Below are positions 32,958 through 41,929 of a stretch of 47,649 bases of DNA, piece after piece. The stretch comes from Bacillus renqingensis (GTDB lineage Bacteria > Bacillota > Bacilli > Bacillales > Cytobacillaceae): positions 1 to 47,649 of the forward strand of contig NZ_JADDIU010000037.1 of assembly GCF_016464375.1 (NCBI RefSeq), given 5' to 3'. The number at the start of each line of letters is the position of its first letter. Positions within the stretch are counted from its first letter, which is position 1. The translations under genes were made by a program, and so were the position numbers. The notes under the pieces were generated by a model that did no database searches, was not told the DNA's origin, and saw only the letters and a program-made list of their open reading frames with translations.

Positions 32958-34535
32958 ATGAAAGCAAAGGGGAAAAAGTCTTCTAAGGGATGGGAGTTTT
33001 TTCAGGGGCTTGGTAAGACCTTTATGCTTCCAGTTGCGCTACTCGCGTTCATGGGTTTGCTTCTTGGTATTGGCAGTTCGTTTACAAGTCCAACGACTAT
33101 AGAAAATTTACCGTTTCTTGATCATAATGTCATACAAATTATTCTACGATTTTTATCAACCATCGGAGGCTTTGCCTTTACTTATTTACCTTTATTATTT
33201 GCGGTAGCGATTCCACTTGGGTTAGCCCGTACTGAAAAAGGGGTTGCTGCTTTTTCTGGTCTCGTCGGTTATATCATCATGCACTTATCGATTAATTTCT
33301 ATTTAAGCGAAACCCACAAGCTTGCAGAAGCTGAAGCCATGAGACAACAAGGTCAATCGATGGTACTTGGAATTCAAAGCCTTGAAATGGGGGTATTAGG
33401 CGGGATTATCGCTGGAATTATTGTGTATTTCCTGCACCAGCGCTATCAAAACGTGAAACTGCCAAACGCATTTGCTTTCTTTGGCGGTCCACGATTCGTT
33501 CCCATTATCACCTCTTTGGTAATGTCCATCGTTGGGATCATCATCCCCATGATTTGGCCATTCTTTACGATGATTATTAATGGAATCGGGAATGTAATCA
33601 GCGGTGCCGGGACATTCGGACCATTCTTATTTGGCGCCGGTGAAAGACTGCTTCTTCCATTTGGACTGCATCATATTTTAGTAGCCATGATTCGCTTTAC
33701 TGAAGCCGGCGGTACAGCCGTTGTGGACGGTCAAACGGTGTCAGGTGCCCTTAATATTTTTTATGCACAGTTAAAAAACGGCGGTCCGATCAGCGCTTCG
33801 GCAACAGCATTTTTATCTCAAGGAAAAATGCCAACCTTTATGTTTGGTCTACCAGCCGTTGCGTTAGCCATCTATCATACTGCAAAGCCAGAAAACCGCA
33901 AAAAAATTAAAGGACTTCTTATTTCTGGCGTAGTTGCCACATTTGTAACAGGTATCACCGAACCAATCGAGTTTTTATTCTTATTCATCGCACCTGCATT
34001 ATATGGAATCCATGTTGTATTAACAGGTCTAGGATTTATGGTAATGGCCTTACTGGGTGTCAAGATTGGAAATACGGATGGCGGCGTATTGGACTTCTTT
34101 ATCTTTGGGGTCCTTCAAGGCAACTATACAAAATGGTATCTCGTATTAGTCGTCGGAGCCATTTGGTTTGCGCTTTACTATTTCATCTTCCGTTTTGCCA
34201 TCTTAAAATTCAACTTGAAAACACCTGGCCGGGAAGATACATCAGAAGAAGTAGAAGCAGACACTACTGCAGCAGTGAAAAATTCAAATGGTCAAACAGA
34301 CACCCAAGCAGCGCAAATTTTACAAGCTCTTGGCGGAGCCAGCAATATTGAATCATTAGACAACTGTATTACAAGATTACGATTAGTGGTTGATGATATG
34401 AGTAAAATAGATGAAGCGAAACTTAAGAAAAATGGTGCCCTTGGTGTGGTTAAACTTGATGCCCATAATCTTCAAGTCATCATCGGAACCCAAGTAAACC
34501 ATGTTCGTGTCGAAATCGATAAACTGATGGAATAG
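32958..34535 (+). CDS. malX: PTS glucose/maltose-type EIICB component MalX
   Basis: This 525-aa permease has an EIIC part (about 1-420, ten or so membrane spans) with the substrate-site ITEPIEFLFLF motif and FGLPAVALAIYHTA. An Ala/Thr/Glu linker leads to a C-terminal EIIB domain whose phosphorylation Cys lies in DNCITRLRL. It imports and phosphorylates a hexose or glucoside, taking phosphate from EIIA. Size and order (malX then malY) match E. coli MalXY. The ribosome site is GAGGGGGG. No EIIA gene is nearby. Confidence 0.88.
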   Translation: MKAKGKKSSKGWEFFQGLGKTFMLPVALLAFMGLLLGIGSSFTSPTTIENLPFLDHNVIQIILRFLSTIGGFAFTYLPLLFAVAIPLGLARTEKGVAAFSGLVGYIIMHLSINFYLSETHKLAEAEAMRQQGQSMVLGIQSLEMGVLGGIIAGIIVYFLHQRYQNVKLPNAFAFFGGPRFVPIITSLVMSIVGIIIPMIWPFFTMIINGIGNVISGAGTFGPFLFGAGERLLLPFGLHHILVAMIRFTEAGGTAVVDGQTVSGALNIFYAQLKNGGPISASATAFLSQGKMPTFMFGLPAVALAIYHTAKPENRKKIKGLLISGVVATFVTGITEPIEFLFLFIAPALYGIHVVLTGLGFMVMALLGVKIGNTDGGVLDFFIFGVLQGNYTKWYLVLVVGAIWFALYYFIFRFAILKFNLKTPGREDTSEEVEADTTAAVKNSNGQTDTQAAQILQALGGASNIESLDNCITRLRLVVDDMSKIDEAKLKKNGALGVVKLDAHNLQVIIGTQVNHVRVEIDKLME

Positions 34536-34562
34536 GATGAGACAGCCCTCATCCTGTTTTTC
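34534..34562 (+). terminator. Terminator/attenuator between malX and malY
   Basis: AGGATGAG (34534-34541) pairs perfectly with CTCATCCT (34548-34555) around ACAGCC, followed by GTTTTT. It starts within the malX stop codon, so translating ribosomes may control folding. It should lower expression of malY and rpiR relative to malX. Confidence 0.75.
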
Positions 34563-34601
34563 TCTAAAAATGAAAAAATTGAAGCATAGAAGAGGGATCA
34601 T

Positions 34602-35786
34602 ATGAAAAGCCATTTTGATGAAGCAATCAATCGAAAAGGAACCTTTTGTACCCAATGGGATTATATCGAAGACCGATTCGGAACAGGTGATTTACTGCCT
34701 TTTTCCATTTCAGATATGGATTTTCAAAGTCCTCCAGAAATCATTGAGGCAATGCAAAATCGCACCAAACATGGAATTTTTGGATATACACGCTGGAACC
34801 ATCATGACTATAAATCAGCCATTACCGATTGGTATAAAAGGCGATTTTCTGCACAACTAGTAGAGGATTGGATTGTCTACAGTCCAAGCGTTATTTACTC
34901 GATTGCAAGACTGATTGAAATGCTGTCCGCTGAAGGCGACCATATTGTGCTGCAAACACCAGCCTATGACGCCTTTTTCAAATGTATTCATGCATCAAAC
35001 CGAAAGCTAATGGCTAACCCCCTGGTTGATCAAAATGGACAGTATACGATTGATTTTAACGATTTAGAAAAAAAACTATCACATAAAAAGACAAAGATAT
35101 TGTTACTTTGTAATCCGCATAATCCAACTGGACGGGTATGGACGAAACGAGAATTAACAAAAATAGTTGATCTATGCACGAAATATCAAGTAAAGATTAT
35201 TTCAGATGATATTCATATGGACATTGTCTATCCTGGTCGGAAATTCACCCCTATTACTTCAGTAACAAATGATCTTGAACATATTTTTATCTGTTCTTCG
35301 GCCAGCAAAACCTTTAATACCCCCGGCTTAGGAGGCTCCTATGCCCTACTTCCGAATGAAGGACTAAGGGAAAAATTTATGACTTTATTAAAAAATCGCG
35401 ACGGGGTCTCAAGCGCCAATATCTTTGGGGAGATCGCAGTCATCACAGGCTACCGTTATGGAGAAAAGTGGGTTGATGATCTTTGCACCTACCTGTATAA
35501 TAATATGAAATTAATGAAAGATTTTATCGAACAAGAGATTCCTGCCATCCATTTTGAAATCCCAGAATCCACATACTTAGCCTGGCTAGATTGTTCGCGA
35601 CTTCAAACAACGGATAAAGAACTTCAGTCCGCACTTGTGGAAGACGGGAAAGTTGGAATCATGTCAGGAACGGTTTACGGAGAAAATGACCGAGTCTTTC
35701 TGCGCATGAATATTGGCTGTCCACAATCCAAGTTGCTGGATGGATTATCGAGGTTAAAGCAATCGGTTCTTTCTCTTACGCGGTAG
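34602..35786 (+). CDS. MalY/PatB-family PLP-dependent C-S lyase (cystathionine beta-lyase type)
   Basis: This 394-aa fold-type I enzyme has WKWD-like entry replaced by GTFCTQWDYIEDRFG, then LLPFSISDMDFQSPPEI near residue 30, NPHNPTGRVWT, the ISDDIHMD Asp/His strand, the PLP-lysine motif SSASKTFNTPGL, and a C-terminal RMNIGCP Arg. It should release thiol, pyruvate and ammonia from cystathionine-like thioethers. In E. coli MalY also moderates MalT; whether that applies here is unknown. It follows malX and precedes an RpiR regulator. Confidence 0.87.
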   Translation: MKSHFDEAINRKGTFCTQWDYIEDRFGTGDLLPFSISDMDFQSPPEIIEAMQNRTKHGIFGYTRWNHHDYKSAITDWYKRRFSAQLVEDWIVYSPSVIYSIARLIEMLSAEGDHIVLQTPAYDAFFKCIHASNRKLMANPLVDQNGQYTIDFNDLEKKLSHKKTKILLLCNPHNPTGRVWTKRELTKIVDLCTKYQVKIISDDIHMDIVYPGRKFTPITSVTNDLEHIFICSSASKTFNTPGLGGSYALLPNEGLREKFMTLLKNRDGVSSANIFGEIAVITGYRYGEKWVDDLCTYLYNNMKLMKDFIEQEIPAIHFEIPESTYLAWLDCSRLQTTDKELQSALVEDGKVGIMSGTVYGENDRVFLRMNIGCPQSKLLDGLSRLKQSVLSLTR

Positions 35787-35819
35787 TAAAAGACGGCTTG
35801 TTCACAAATAGGTGATAAT

Positions 35820-36599
35820 ATGCAATCCTTTATCAAACGACTTTTAAAGCATAGAGATCAATTAAGCCAGCTTGAAAAACAAGTATTAAATTTTATCATA
35901 CAACAGCCTGAAAAAATAGCGGACCTAAAACTGGACGAGGCGGCTAAAGAAATGTTTGTCTCAACCGCAACCATTACTCGAACATGTAAGAAGCTCGGTT
36001 TTCAGGGATACCAAGACTTTAAACTTCAGCTTCATCTATATAATCGTGAGGAACCTCAAGTGGAAAGCCATGATTTGTCAGCAAACTTAGCATTCCATGT
36101 CAAACGTTACGAAAAGGATATCCGTGAGGTTTTAAAAAGAATTAATGCAGAGAATTTAAACAAGGCGGCATCCATGCTCGCTAAAGCCAGACATGTAGAA
36201 TGGTTCGGAGTGGGCCATTCTTATTCTGTGTGCTGGGATGCATCGAAAAAACTGCTTCTTCTTGGTAAAAGCAGTATGGCTAGACTGGATTGGGATGATT
36301 TAAGAAGTGCAGCCTTCAACTTACAAAAGGACGACCTTGCCATATTTGTTTCATACAGCGGTGAAACCCTGCACATTCTAGAGTACGCCCATATCGTCAA
36401 AAACCAAGGAACTCCCATTTTATCCGTAGTTGGAACACCCTCCAATCACTTAAGCAATCTTTCGGACTTTGTGTTCTATACGCCAATTGAACACTACTAC
36501 CTCAAAGACGTTGACCTGTGCTCCCGTGCACCCTTTCAAATCTTTATAGATTTACTGCTATTGGAATATCAAAGATACTCAAAAGGCGATTTTTCATGA
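35820..36599 (+). CDS. MurR/RpiR-family transcriptional regulator of the malXY cluster
   Basis: This 259-aa protein has an N-terminal RpiR helix-turn-helix (DEAAKEMFVSTATITRTCKK at about residues 40-60) and a SIS domain (about 105-240) with GVGHSYSV and FVSYSGETLHI, the sugar-phosphate-binding loops. It lies 33 nt after malY and probably responds to the phosphosugar delivered by the PTS permease. This takes the place held by the LacI-type MalI in enterobacteria. Confidence 0.87.
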   Translation: MQSFIKRLLKHRDQLSQLEKQVLNFIIQQPEKIADLKLDEAAKEMFVSTATITRTCKKLGFQGYQDFKLQLHLYNREEPQVESHDLSANLAFHVKRYEKDIREVLKRINAENLNKAASMLAKARHVEWFGVGHSYSVCWDASKKLLLLGKSSMARLDWDDLRSAAFNLQKDDLAIFVSYSGETLHILEYAHIVKNQGTPILSVVGTPSNHLSNLSDFVFYTPIEHYYLKDVDLCSRAPFQIFIDLLLLEYQRYSKGDFS

Positions 36600-36670
36600 A
36601 ATGGATGAAGGATTGCAGGAAAATCACCGGCGTAGCGAAAAAATGGAGGACGGCGAGTCCCACTGCAAAT

Positions 36671-36832
36671 AAGAAAAGCGCAAGCGCCTTGGTCAGCCCC
36701 GATAAGCATAAGACTCTCCTGAATAGAAGGCGCTCTTTGCCTTCAATTCAGGAGTGGCTTATGACTCGAGGGGCTGGGCGCTGGAGCTGGACAATTCTCG
36801 AAGCCGAGTGATATAAATTCTGATACTACAAG
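36671..36832 (+). repeat. Dispersed ~160-bp repeat, copy 4
   Basis: AAGAAAAGCGCAAGCGCCTT, GGTCAGCCCCGATAAGCATA, the nested CTCCTGAAT..ATTCAGGAG hairpin and GGGGCTGGGCGCTGGAGCTG are nearly identical to copy 1. It ends GATATAAATTCTGATACTAC as in copy 2. An open frame crossing it (36518-36811) is not a gene. Confidence 0.8.
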
Positions 36833-36982
36833 ATGAAACTAACGTCTTGGAACCCCTACTCTTTTTGGACGGTTGAGACAACCTTATTGCTTGTTTTAAT
36901 TCCCTTTGTTTTCTGGCACTTCTTGTCCGGTGTTTCAAATAAGCTTCCCTCAACGTCTGGTTAAGAATCCTTTGGTGAATTT

Positions 36983-37200
36983 TTAACATTTCTTAAATAA
37001 ATCTGCGTCAAAAGTAATCCATTCCTCGACGATCTTTTTATTCTTTACACACAAAACTGGCTGATGCCCAAAATTTCAACTTGCTGCCCACTAGATTGAC
37101 CATAGTAGCCTATGCCTTCATGAGTCCCTGAAGCCTCCATCTGACGGAAACATCCTCATCTTTTTCATAGTTCATTTGGTTACAAGTAACTCTTGCGACA
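36983..37200 (-). pseudogene. SnoaL-like / NTF2-fold protein remnant
   Basis: On the minus strand DVSVRWRLQG, after a one-base shift, runs on as THEGIGYYGQSSGQQVEILG. After another shift comes VKNKKIVEEWITFDADLF and a stop at 36983. This is the ...GTHxG.f.g...tGk.v...g....v.dGKIveeW..fD pattern of SnoaL-like cyclase/ester-cyclase folds. At least two frameshifts and no start were found. The remainder of 36833-37238 holds nothing else I can support. Confidence 0.55.
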
Positions 37201-37238
37201 TTATCATCTTTTTCGAATGACTTTAATATCGGGATATT

Positions 37239-37799
37239 TTACTTCTCATCGGAAGTAGAAGAACTGTCCTCAGGCTTTACGTCTTTCATCTTTGTTGGAT
37301 CAACTGTAACGACAAAAGGCTCACTAACAAAGTTGGTAAAGGCATGAATTCGATATTCTATATGATCTGTACTACAATCATTTGCTAGAATGGCCGTTAA
37401 ATCTTTGGGATTTGTCCATAAGGTTTCATTGCGATTTAAATGCTGCTCCCTTAGAACCTTTTCTCCCTCGTTGGTCACAACGGAAACACGGACAGTTGTA
37501 TCGAGATCAGATATATTCTTTATCGAAATAGTATGAGCAAGTGAACAATTTTTTCCATATATTACTTCTGAGCCCTTAATCGTTAACAAATCAGGAGTGG
37601 TAGCATTTTGAATCGTACCTGTTGCCTTGGTTTCCGAAGTAAACCAAGCAAACGTTCCTGGAATAGACGATAGAATCACACTACTTATCAAGAACAAAAT
37701 CCCGACAAGAGATGTGAAGAAGCCAACCTTTATATATCGTTTTCGCCTTTGATTGCGCATTCTCTCGACCCGTGTATTCAATCCTATCACCTTTTTCAT
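37239..37799 (-). CDS. TasA/camelysin-like (SipW-cargo) secreted protein
   Basis: This 186-aa protein has a basic N-terminus (about 1-23), one hydrophobic segment, and the SipW-type cleavage region GTFAWFTSETKATGTIQN (compare TYSWFTSSTKANGNIEN in the next gene). The mature part is a beta-rich domain with NISDLDTTVRVSVV. It is shorter than TasA and has a longer cytosolic tail before the span than is usual. It is third in the sipW operon, where B. cereus has camelysin-like genes, and may be a minor fibre subunit or anchor. Confidence 0.65.
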   Translation of the reverse strand: MKKVIGLNTRVERMRNQRRKRYIKVGFFTSLVGILFLISSVILSSIPGTFAWFTSETKATGTIQNATTPDLLTIKGSEVIYGKNCSLAHTISIKNISDLDTTVRVSVVTNEGEKVLREQHLNRNETLWTNPKDLTAILANDCSTDHIEYRIHAFTNFVSEPFVVTVDPTKMKDVKPEDSSSTSDEK

Positions 37800-37849
37800 A
37801 AGAATTCCTATCTAAAATAAGGGCAGCCGAATGGACCGCCCTTAACTAG

Positions 37850-38569
37850 CTACTCTTTGTATTTTGCTCCCGTATCTGTTTGTTTTGCTTGAACCGTAAG
37901 GGTACCGTCATATTTTGCTCCTTGATACTCATTCCCTGCCTTTTGATCAAGCTTTACATCAAACACAATACCAATATACTCATCTTCTTGTAGTGTAAAG
38001 AATTCGTCGTTCCCAAATTTAAACGTTTTCGTATTGTTAGCTTTCGCCGTTTTGGCAAGGGTAGACATTGCTTGGGCTTCTTCAGCGGTGACTTCACCCG
38101 TCACAACTTTCACCCCTTTTGGTAATGCTTTGGATTTCTTCAAGGCCTGCATCGATTGTTCATTATGGTTGCCATTAAAGAAACCTTTCTCCCACTCCAT
38201 TCTCCAATCCTCAATTTCATCTTTGTCTGGCTGAATCTTGTATTTAAATGCTAAATAATAAATTTTATAAGGACTGGCAGGTGCTTTATCAACTGTTGAG
38301 GTATAGGTCATTTTTAAAGTTTCAGCCATATTTCCTGTATTATCGATGGTGACGACATCCCCTTTTACGACTTGGGAAGGCGCAATCTTGCTGGCACTAA
38401 ATAATTTTGTAGAAATATCCTCACCATTATTGACCGATAATGTACCATTCTCAATATTACCGTTTGCTTTCGTACTAGACGTAAACCATGAATATGTACC
38501 GTACCCTGCACTAACTGCCAATGCCCCAGCCAATGATGTTGCTAACAATGCTTTTTGAACCTTTTTCAT
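37850..38569 (-). CDS. TasA/CalY-family matrix fibre protein
   Basis: This 239-aa secreted protein has a signal peptide of the SipW kind, KALLATSLAGALAVSAGYGT then YSWFTSSTKANG, and a jelly-roll-like mature part with DISTKLFSASKIAPSQVVKG and TVDNTGN-type (TIDNTGNMAETLKM) segments seen in TasA and camelysin (M73). Such proteins form the protein fibres of Bacillus biofilms. The gene follows sipW by 12 nt and has an AGGAGG site. Confidence 0.85.
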   Translation of the reverse strand: MKKVQKALLATSLAGALAVSAGYGTYSWFTSSTKANGNIENGTLSVNNGEDISTKLFSASKIAPSQVVKGDVVTIDNTGNMAETLKMTYTSTVDKAPASPYKIYYLAFKYKIQPDKDEIEDWRMEWEKGFFNGNHNEQSMQALKKSKALPKGVKVVTGEVTAEEAQAMSTLAKTAKANNTKTFKFGNDEFFTLQEDEYIGIVFDVKLDQKAGNEYQGAKYDGTLTVQAKQTDTGAKYKE

Positions 38570-38581
38570 TCAACATTCCTC

Positions 38582-39187
38582 CTAAAATAGTGTTTTATTT
38601 TTAATAGAATTCCCTTTGGCCAACTTGGATACATTGACTTCTTCCTTACCTTCCTGTTTCTCTATGTATCGATAAACTCTTTGATACACTTCAATTAGGA
38701 AAAATAGCAATAAAGGAAGGAGGATAAATAAAGCGAACCCAGCTTTACTTGTCAAAAACTTTGCCACATAGCCGGCATACGGGATGATGAGTTTTACCTC
38801 CCCGATTACGTCGGCAGGGTTCACCACCCACTCGTCCTGCACATTGTTATTATCCCCTTTTGTCAAGTATCCTTCATTTGTAACAGATACTACCCGGTGC
38901 GTGATAAGTTTTTTTTCAGAAAGTTTAAAGGTTATAATGTCTCCTTTTTTTACCGCTGAAGCCTGCTTGGCTCTAACAAAAATCATGTCTCCTGCCTTGA
39001 TTGCCGGCTCCATACTATTTGTTAAGACTGTTAGTGGCTTGTACCCAAAATATGTGGGGATCTGGTTTGGATGGTTTTTCCCCTGAGTCGTGAATAAAAG
39101 AAAACCAATACTTCCAATTAAGAGAATAGTGAGAAGATAGGTGACTACTTTCATTCTTTTAAACAATGAACCACATCCTTCTTTCAC
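38582..39187 (-). CDS. sipW: Signal peptidase I, SipW (ER) type
   Basis: This 201-aa membrane peptidase has the catalytic Ser in LTNSMEPAIKAGDMIFV and, in place of the usual bacterial Lys, a His in KKLITHRVVSV, as in SipW and eukaryotic signal peptidases. GDNNNVQDEWVV is box E. One span lies near the N-terminus and one near the C-terminus. The GTG at 39187 has AAGGA upstream; a TTG seven codons later also has AAGGA at good spacing. It should process the two TasA-like proteins encoded after it. Confidence 0.9.
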   Translation of the reverse strand: MKEGCGSLFKRMKVVTYLLTILLIGSIGFLLFTTQGKNHPNQIPTYFGYKPLTVLTNSMEPAIKAGDMIFVRAKQASAVKKGDIITFKLSEKKLITHRVVSVTNEGYLTKGDNNNVQDEWVVNPADVIGEVKLIIPYAGYVAKFLTSKAGFALFILLPLLLFFLIEVYQRVYRYIEKQEGKEEVNVSKLAKGNSIKNKTLF

Positions 39188-39244
39188 AAATTCAAATTCC
39201 TTATGGACAAATCTACTAAACTTAAACTAGCAAGTCAACGATAC

Positions 39245-39337
39245 AAAGAACAAAAACGTTCGCTAAATAATGACTGTTTTTGTCATAAATTTCATTTTTA
39301 AGGAAGAATCCAGTCATATTTTAAAAACATTCGCTAA
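39245..39337. promoter_or_regulatory. Direct repeats and a SinR-like site between sipW and inhA
   Basis: AAAAACGTTCGCTAA (39252-39266) recurs as AAAAACATTCGCTAA (39323-39337), 71 bp apart, with one mismatch in 15. AAAGAAC (39245-39251) reads GTTCTTT on the sipW strand, matching the SinR site GTTCTYT. The divergent intergenic region may thus couple matrix and protease expression. Confidence 0.4.
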
Positions 39338-39462
39338 TTTCCCGGGCATTTAGACTTCTTTTTTAACAAAGGGTCAATATTTGATGAACGACTTTTATAC
39401 CATTGCTTTAATTTTTAGAATAATATGTAAATATATCAAAAATATTTTAAGGAGGTTTTGTT

Positions 39463-41841
39463 TTGAAAAGAATGTTAAAGTATAGTTTCACAACCATGGT
39501 AGTGGCAGGAACCATATTTTCAGGGATTTCTAGTACTCTACCAGCAGCCGCAAGTGGTCTGAGCGATAACAAGGTAACGTCCCCATTACCTCACCCAAAA
39601 GGGACACTTGATCTCGCTCTAGTAAATGATGAAAAAATTATTGCTTCGTTAATCAGGCAGGGAAAAATATCTGCAAATGCATCCGAAGCAGAAAAACAGA
39701 AGGCCCTAACAGCCTATTTAGAGCTAAAAGGGAAACAAGTGGTATCAGATAAGCATACTGATCCCCTAAAACCAAAAGTAAAAGCCGCTGAATCGGCAAA
39801 GCATGATAAGTTTAAAAGATTTACGAAAGCCGGTAACAACGGCAAACTACAAGGCAGTCAAGTACATCCAGATCCAGTGAAAGAATCGGCATCACCAGGA
39901 GTCGTCAAAAAAGGGAAACTTCTTACTTTGATGGTGGAATTCTCCGACTTTGCACATAATAATATTAAACCAACTGAAACGGATAACTACTATTCGGATT
40001 ATAACACCCAGCATTATGAAGATATGATTTTTGGAAAAAATGGGGTCAAAGGGCCAAATGGAGAGAATTTTATTTCCCAAAAGCAATTCTATGAACAGCA
40101 ATCCGGTGGTACATATACCATTGAAGGAAAGGCTTATGGCTGGCTCAAGGTTCCTGGAACAGCAAAATATTACGGGGCAGACAAGTCCTCTGGTGGTCAT
40201 GACAATGTTTCACCAGGTGGTGCGAAACAATTAGTAGCCGATGCCTATGCTGCAGCAAAAGCGGCCGGAGTTCCACTACAAGATTACGATTTAGAGGATC
40301 CACATGATTTAGATGGCGACGGAAATTACTGGGAACCCGATGGATTGGTTGACCATCTTCAAATCATTCACTCGGGAATGGGTCAAGAAGCTGGGGGCGG
40401 CTCACTTGGAGATAATGCTATTTGGTCCCATCGCTCGGCCGTATTAGTTGATCCAGATGGACGAGGCAAAGGACTTCCTGGTTTCTATGACTATACGGTC
40501 ATGCCAGAGGACGGCGCCACTGGCGTATTCGCCCATGAATACGGCCATGACTTAGGTTTACCGGATGAATATGATACGATTTACTCCGGTGCTGGTGATG
40601 CCATTGAATACTGGTCGATTATGTCCTCAGGCTCTTGGGCTGGTAAAATTCCTGGAACAGAACCTACTGGTTTTTCACCTTGGGCAAAGTCTTATTTCCA
40701 AACTACTTTGGGCGGAAAGTGGACAAACCCTACAAAGGTAGACCTAAAAGACATTAATAAGAAAGGAATTTCCTTCTTATTAGACCAAGCCAACTCGCCA
40801 AATGGTAAGAACCATCAAGCGATTCAAGTGAACCTGCCTCAGAAGAAATCACCGGTTAACACACCTGCAGCGGGAAGCTATGAATATTGGGGCGGACAAG
40901 CGGATGAAATGGATACCAATATGGTGGCGGATGTTGACTTGACAGGGACAACTTCTGCAGCCTTAACCTTTGATGCTTGGTATGACATAGAAGAGCAATG
41001 GGACTTTGCTTTCGTTCAAGTTTCTACCGATAATGGTGCACATTGGACCTCTTTAGCAAATAGTGATACACGAGCGGATGCCGTACCTGAAGCCTATCCA
41101 ACTATATTGCAATCTTTACCAGGATTCACTGGAAATTCTAATGGCTGGAAGGCGGAGAAATTTGATTTATCTGCGTATGCAGGACAAAAAATCAAGTTAC
41201 GCTTACGCAATATTACTGACTGGGGTACATCGTTTACTGGCTTCTTTGCGGACAATATTAAAGTAGTAGCCGATGGAAAAACAATCCTGGAAGATGGCGG
41301 CGAAGATGCAACTTCTGCCTTTACATTGAATGGATTCCAAAAATTTGATGGCAACAAATATACGGACCAATATTATTTACTCGAATGGCGTAACCACCAA
41401 GGGGTAGACACGGGTCTTGCCCATATCCGCCGTGGAAATTCGTTAATGAGCTATGATGGTGGATTAGTCATTTGGTATGTAGATAATAGCTATACAGAAA
41501 ACTGGACAGGTATTCACCCTGGAGACGGGTTCCTGGGAGTGGTGGACGCACATGATGATACCAATCTCGTGTGGAATACCGGTGGACAAGCTGACAGCCG
41601 TTTCCATATTGCAGATGCTGCCTTTAATATTTTCCCAACTTCTGGTTTAAATATCCAATATCCTGGACGGACTTTAACGTTAGCAAGTAAGGCAGGTATT
41701 CCATTGTTCAATGACAGCAAAGATTACAATAATGCCTTCTTACCGGATGCAGGCCGAAACATCGGTCATTTTGGCTTAAAAATACTGGTAAATGATCAAG
41801 CAAAAGATAAGTCCGTAGGTTCCATTAAAATTTCTAAATAG
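39463..41841 (+). CDS. inhA: Immune inhibitor A-type M6 metalloprotease
   Basis: This 792-aa secreted protease has a signal peptide (about 1-30, ending LPAAA), a propeptide, and an M6 catalytic domain with HEYGHDLGLPDE (first His near residue 358), giving HExxHxxGxxD/E zinc binding. VDHLQIIHSGMGQEAGG and SIMSSGSWAG are further family motifs. C-terminal beta domains (about 470-790) follow. The start is TTG after AAGGAGG. InhA degrades antimicrobial and matrix proteins and exosporium or toxin substrates in the B. cereus group. Its place beside sipW/tasA matches that group, but sinIR is not between them here. Confidence 0.93.
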   Translation: MKRMLKYSFTTMVVAGTIFSGISSTLPAAASGLSDNKVTSPLPHPKGTLDLALVNDEKIIASLIRQGKISANASEAEKQKALTAYLELKGKQVVSDKHTDPLKPKVKAAESAKHDKFKRFTKAGNNGKLQGSQVHPDPVKESASPGVVKKGKLLTLMVEFSDFAHNNIKPTETDNYYSDYNTQHYEDMIFGKNGVKGPNGENFISQKQFYEQQSGGTYTIEGKAYGWLKVPGTAKYYGADKSSGGHDNVSPGGAKQLVADAYAAAKAAGVPLQDYDLEDPHDLDGDGNYWEPDGLVDHLQIIHSGMGQEAGGGSLGDNAIWSHRSAVLVDPDGRGKGLPGFYDYTVMPEDGATGVFAHEYGHDLGLPDEYDTIYSGAGDAIEYWSIMSSGSWAGKIPGTEPTGFSPWAKSYFQTTLGGKWTNPTKVDLKDINKKGISFLLDQANSPNGKNHQAIQVNLPQKKSPVNTPAAGSYEYWGGQADEMDTNMVADVDLTGTTSAALTFDAWYDIEEQWDFAFVQVSTDNGAHWTSLANSDTRADAVPEAYPTILQSLPGFTGNSNGWKAEKFDLSAYAGQKIKLRLRNITDWGTSFTGFFADNIKVVADGKTILEDGGEDATSAFTLNGFQKFDGNKYTDQYYLLEWRNHQGVDTGLAHIRRGNSLMSYDGGLVIWYVDNSYTENWTGIHPGDGFLGVVDAHDDTNLVWNTGGQADSRFHIADAAFNIFPTSGLNIQYPGRTLTLASKAGIPLFNDSKDYNNAFLPDAGRNIGHFGLKILVNDQAKDKSVGSIKISK

Positions 41842-41847
41842 ATGAAG

Positions 41848-41900
41848 AGGTCAGTCCCCCACTGCTTTACATTGTGAAGGACTGACCTACTTAAAACTTT
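41848..41900 (+). terminator. Terminator after inhA
   Basis: AGGTCAGTCC (41848-41857) pairs with GGACTGACCT (41879-41888), followed by ACTTAAAACTTTTT. It also separates the convergent MFS gene. Confidence 0.65.
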
Positions 41901-41929
41901 TTGGATCGATATGCTCTTATTTCCTACGT

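Noticed and set aside
36518..36811. 97-aa plus-strand frame
   Set aside because: It overlaps the rpiR 3' end and then reads through repeat copy 4.
20697..36832. CRISPR-like repeats
   Set aside because: The four repeat copies are far apart, about 160 bp long, in both orientations and without spacers.
36759..36989. 76-aa basic minus-strand frame (MLKIHQRILNQ...)
   Set aside because: It has no ribosome site, matches no family I know and runs into repeat copy 4; the overlapping SnoaL relic explains the start region better.
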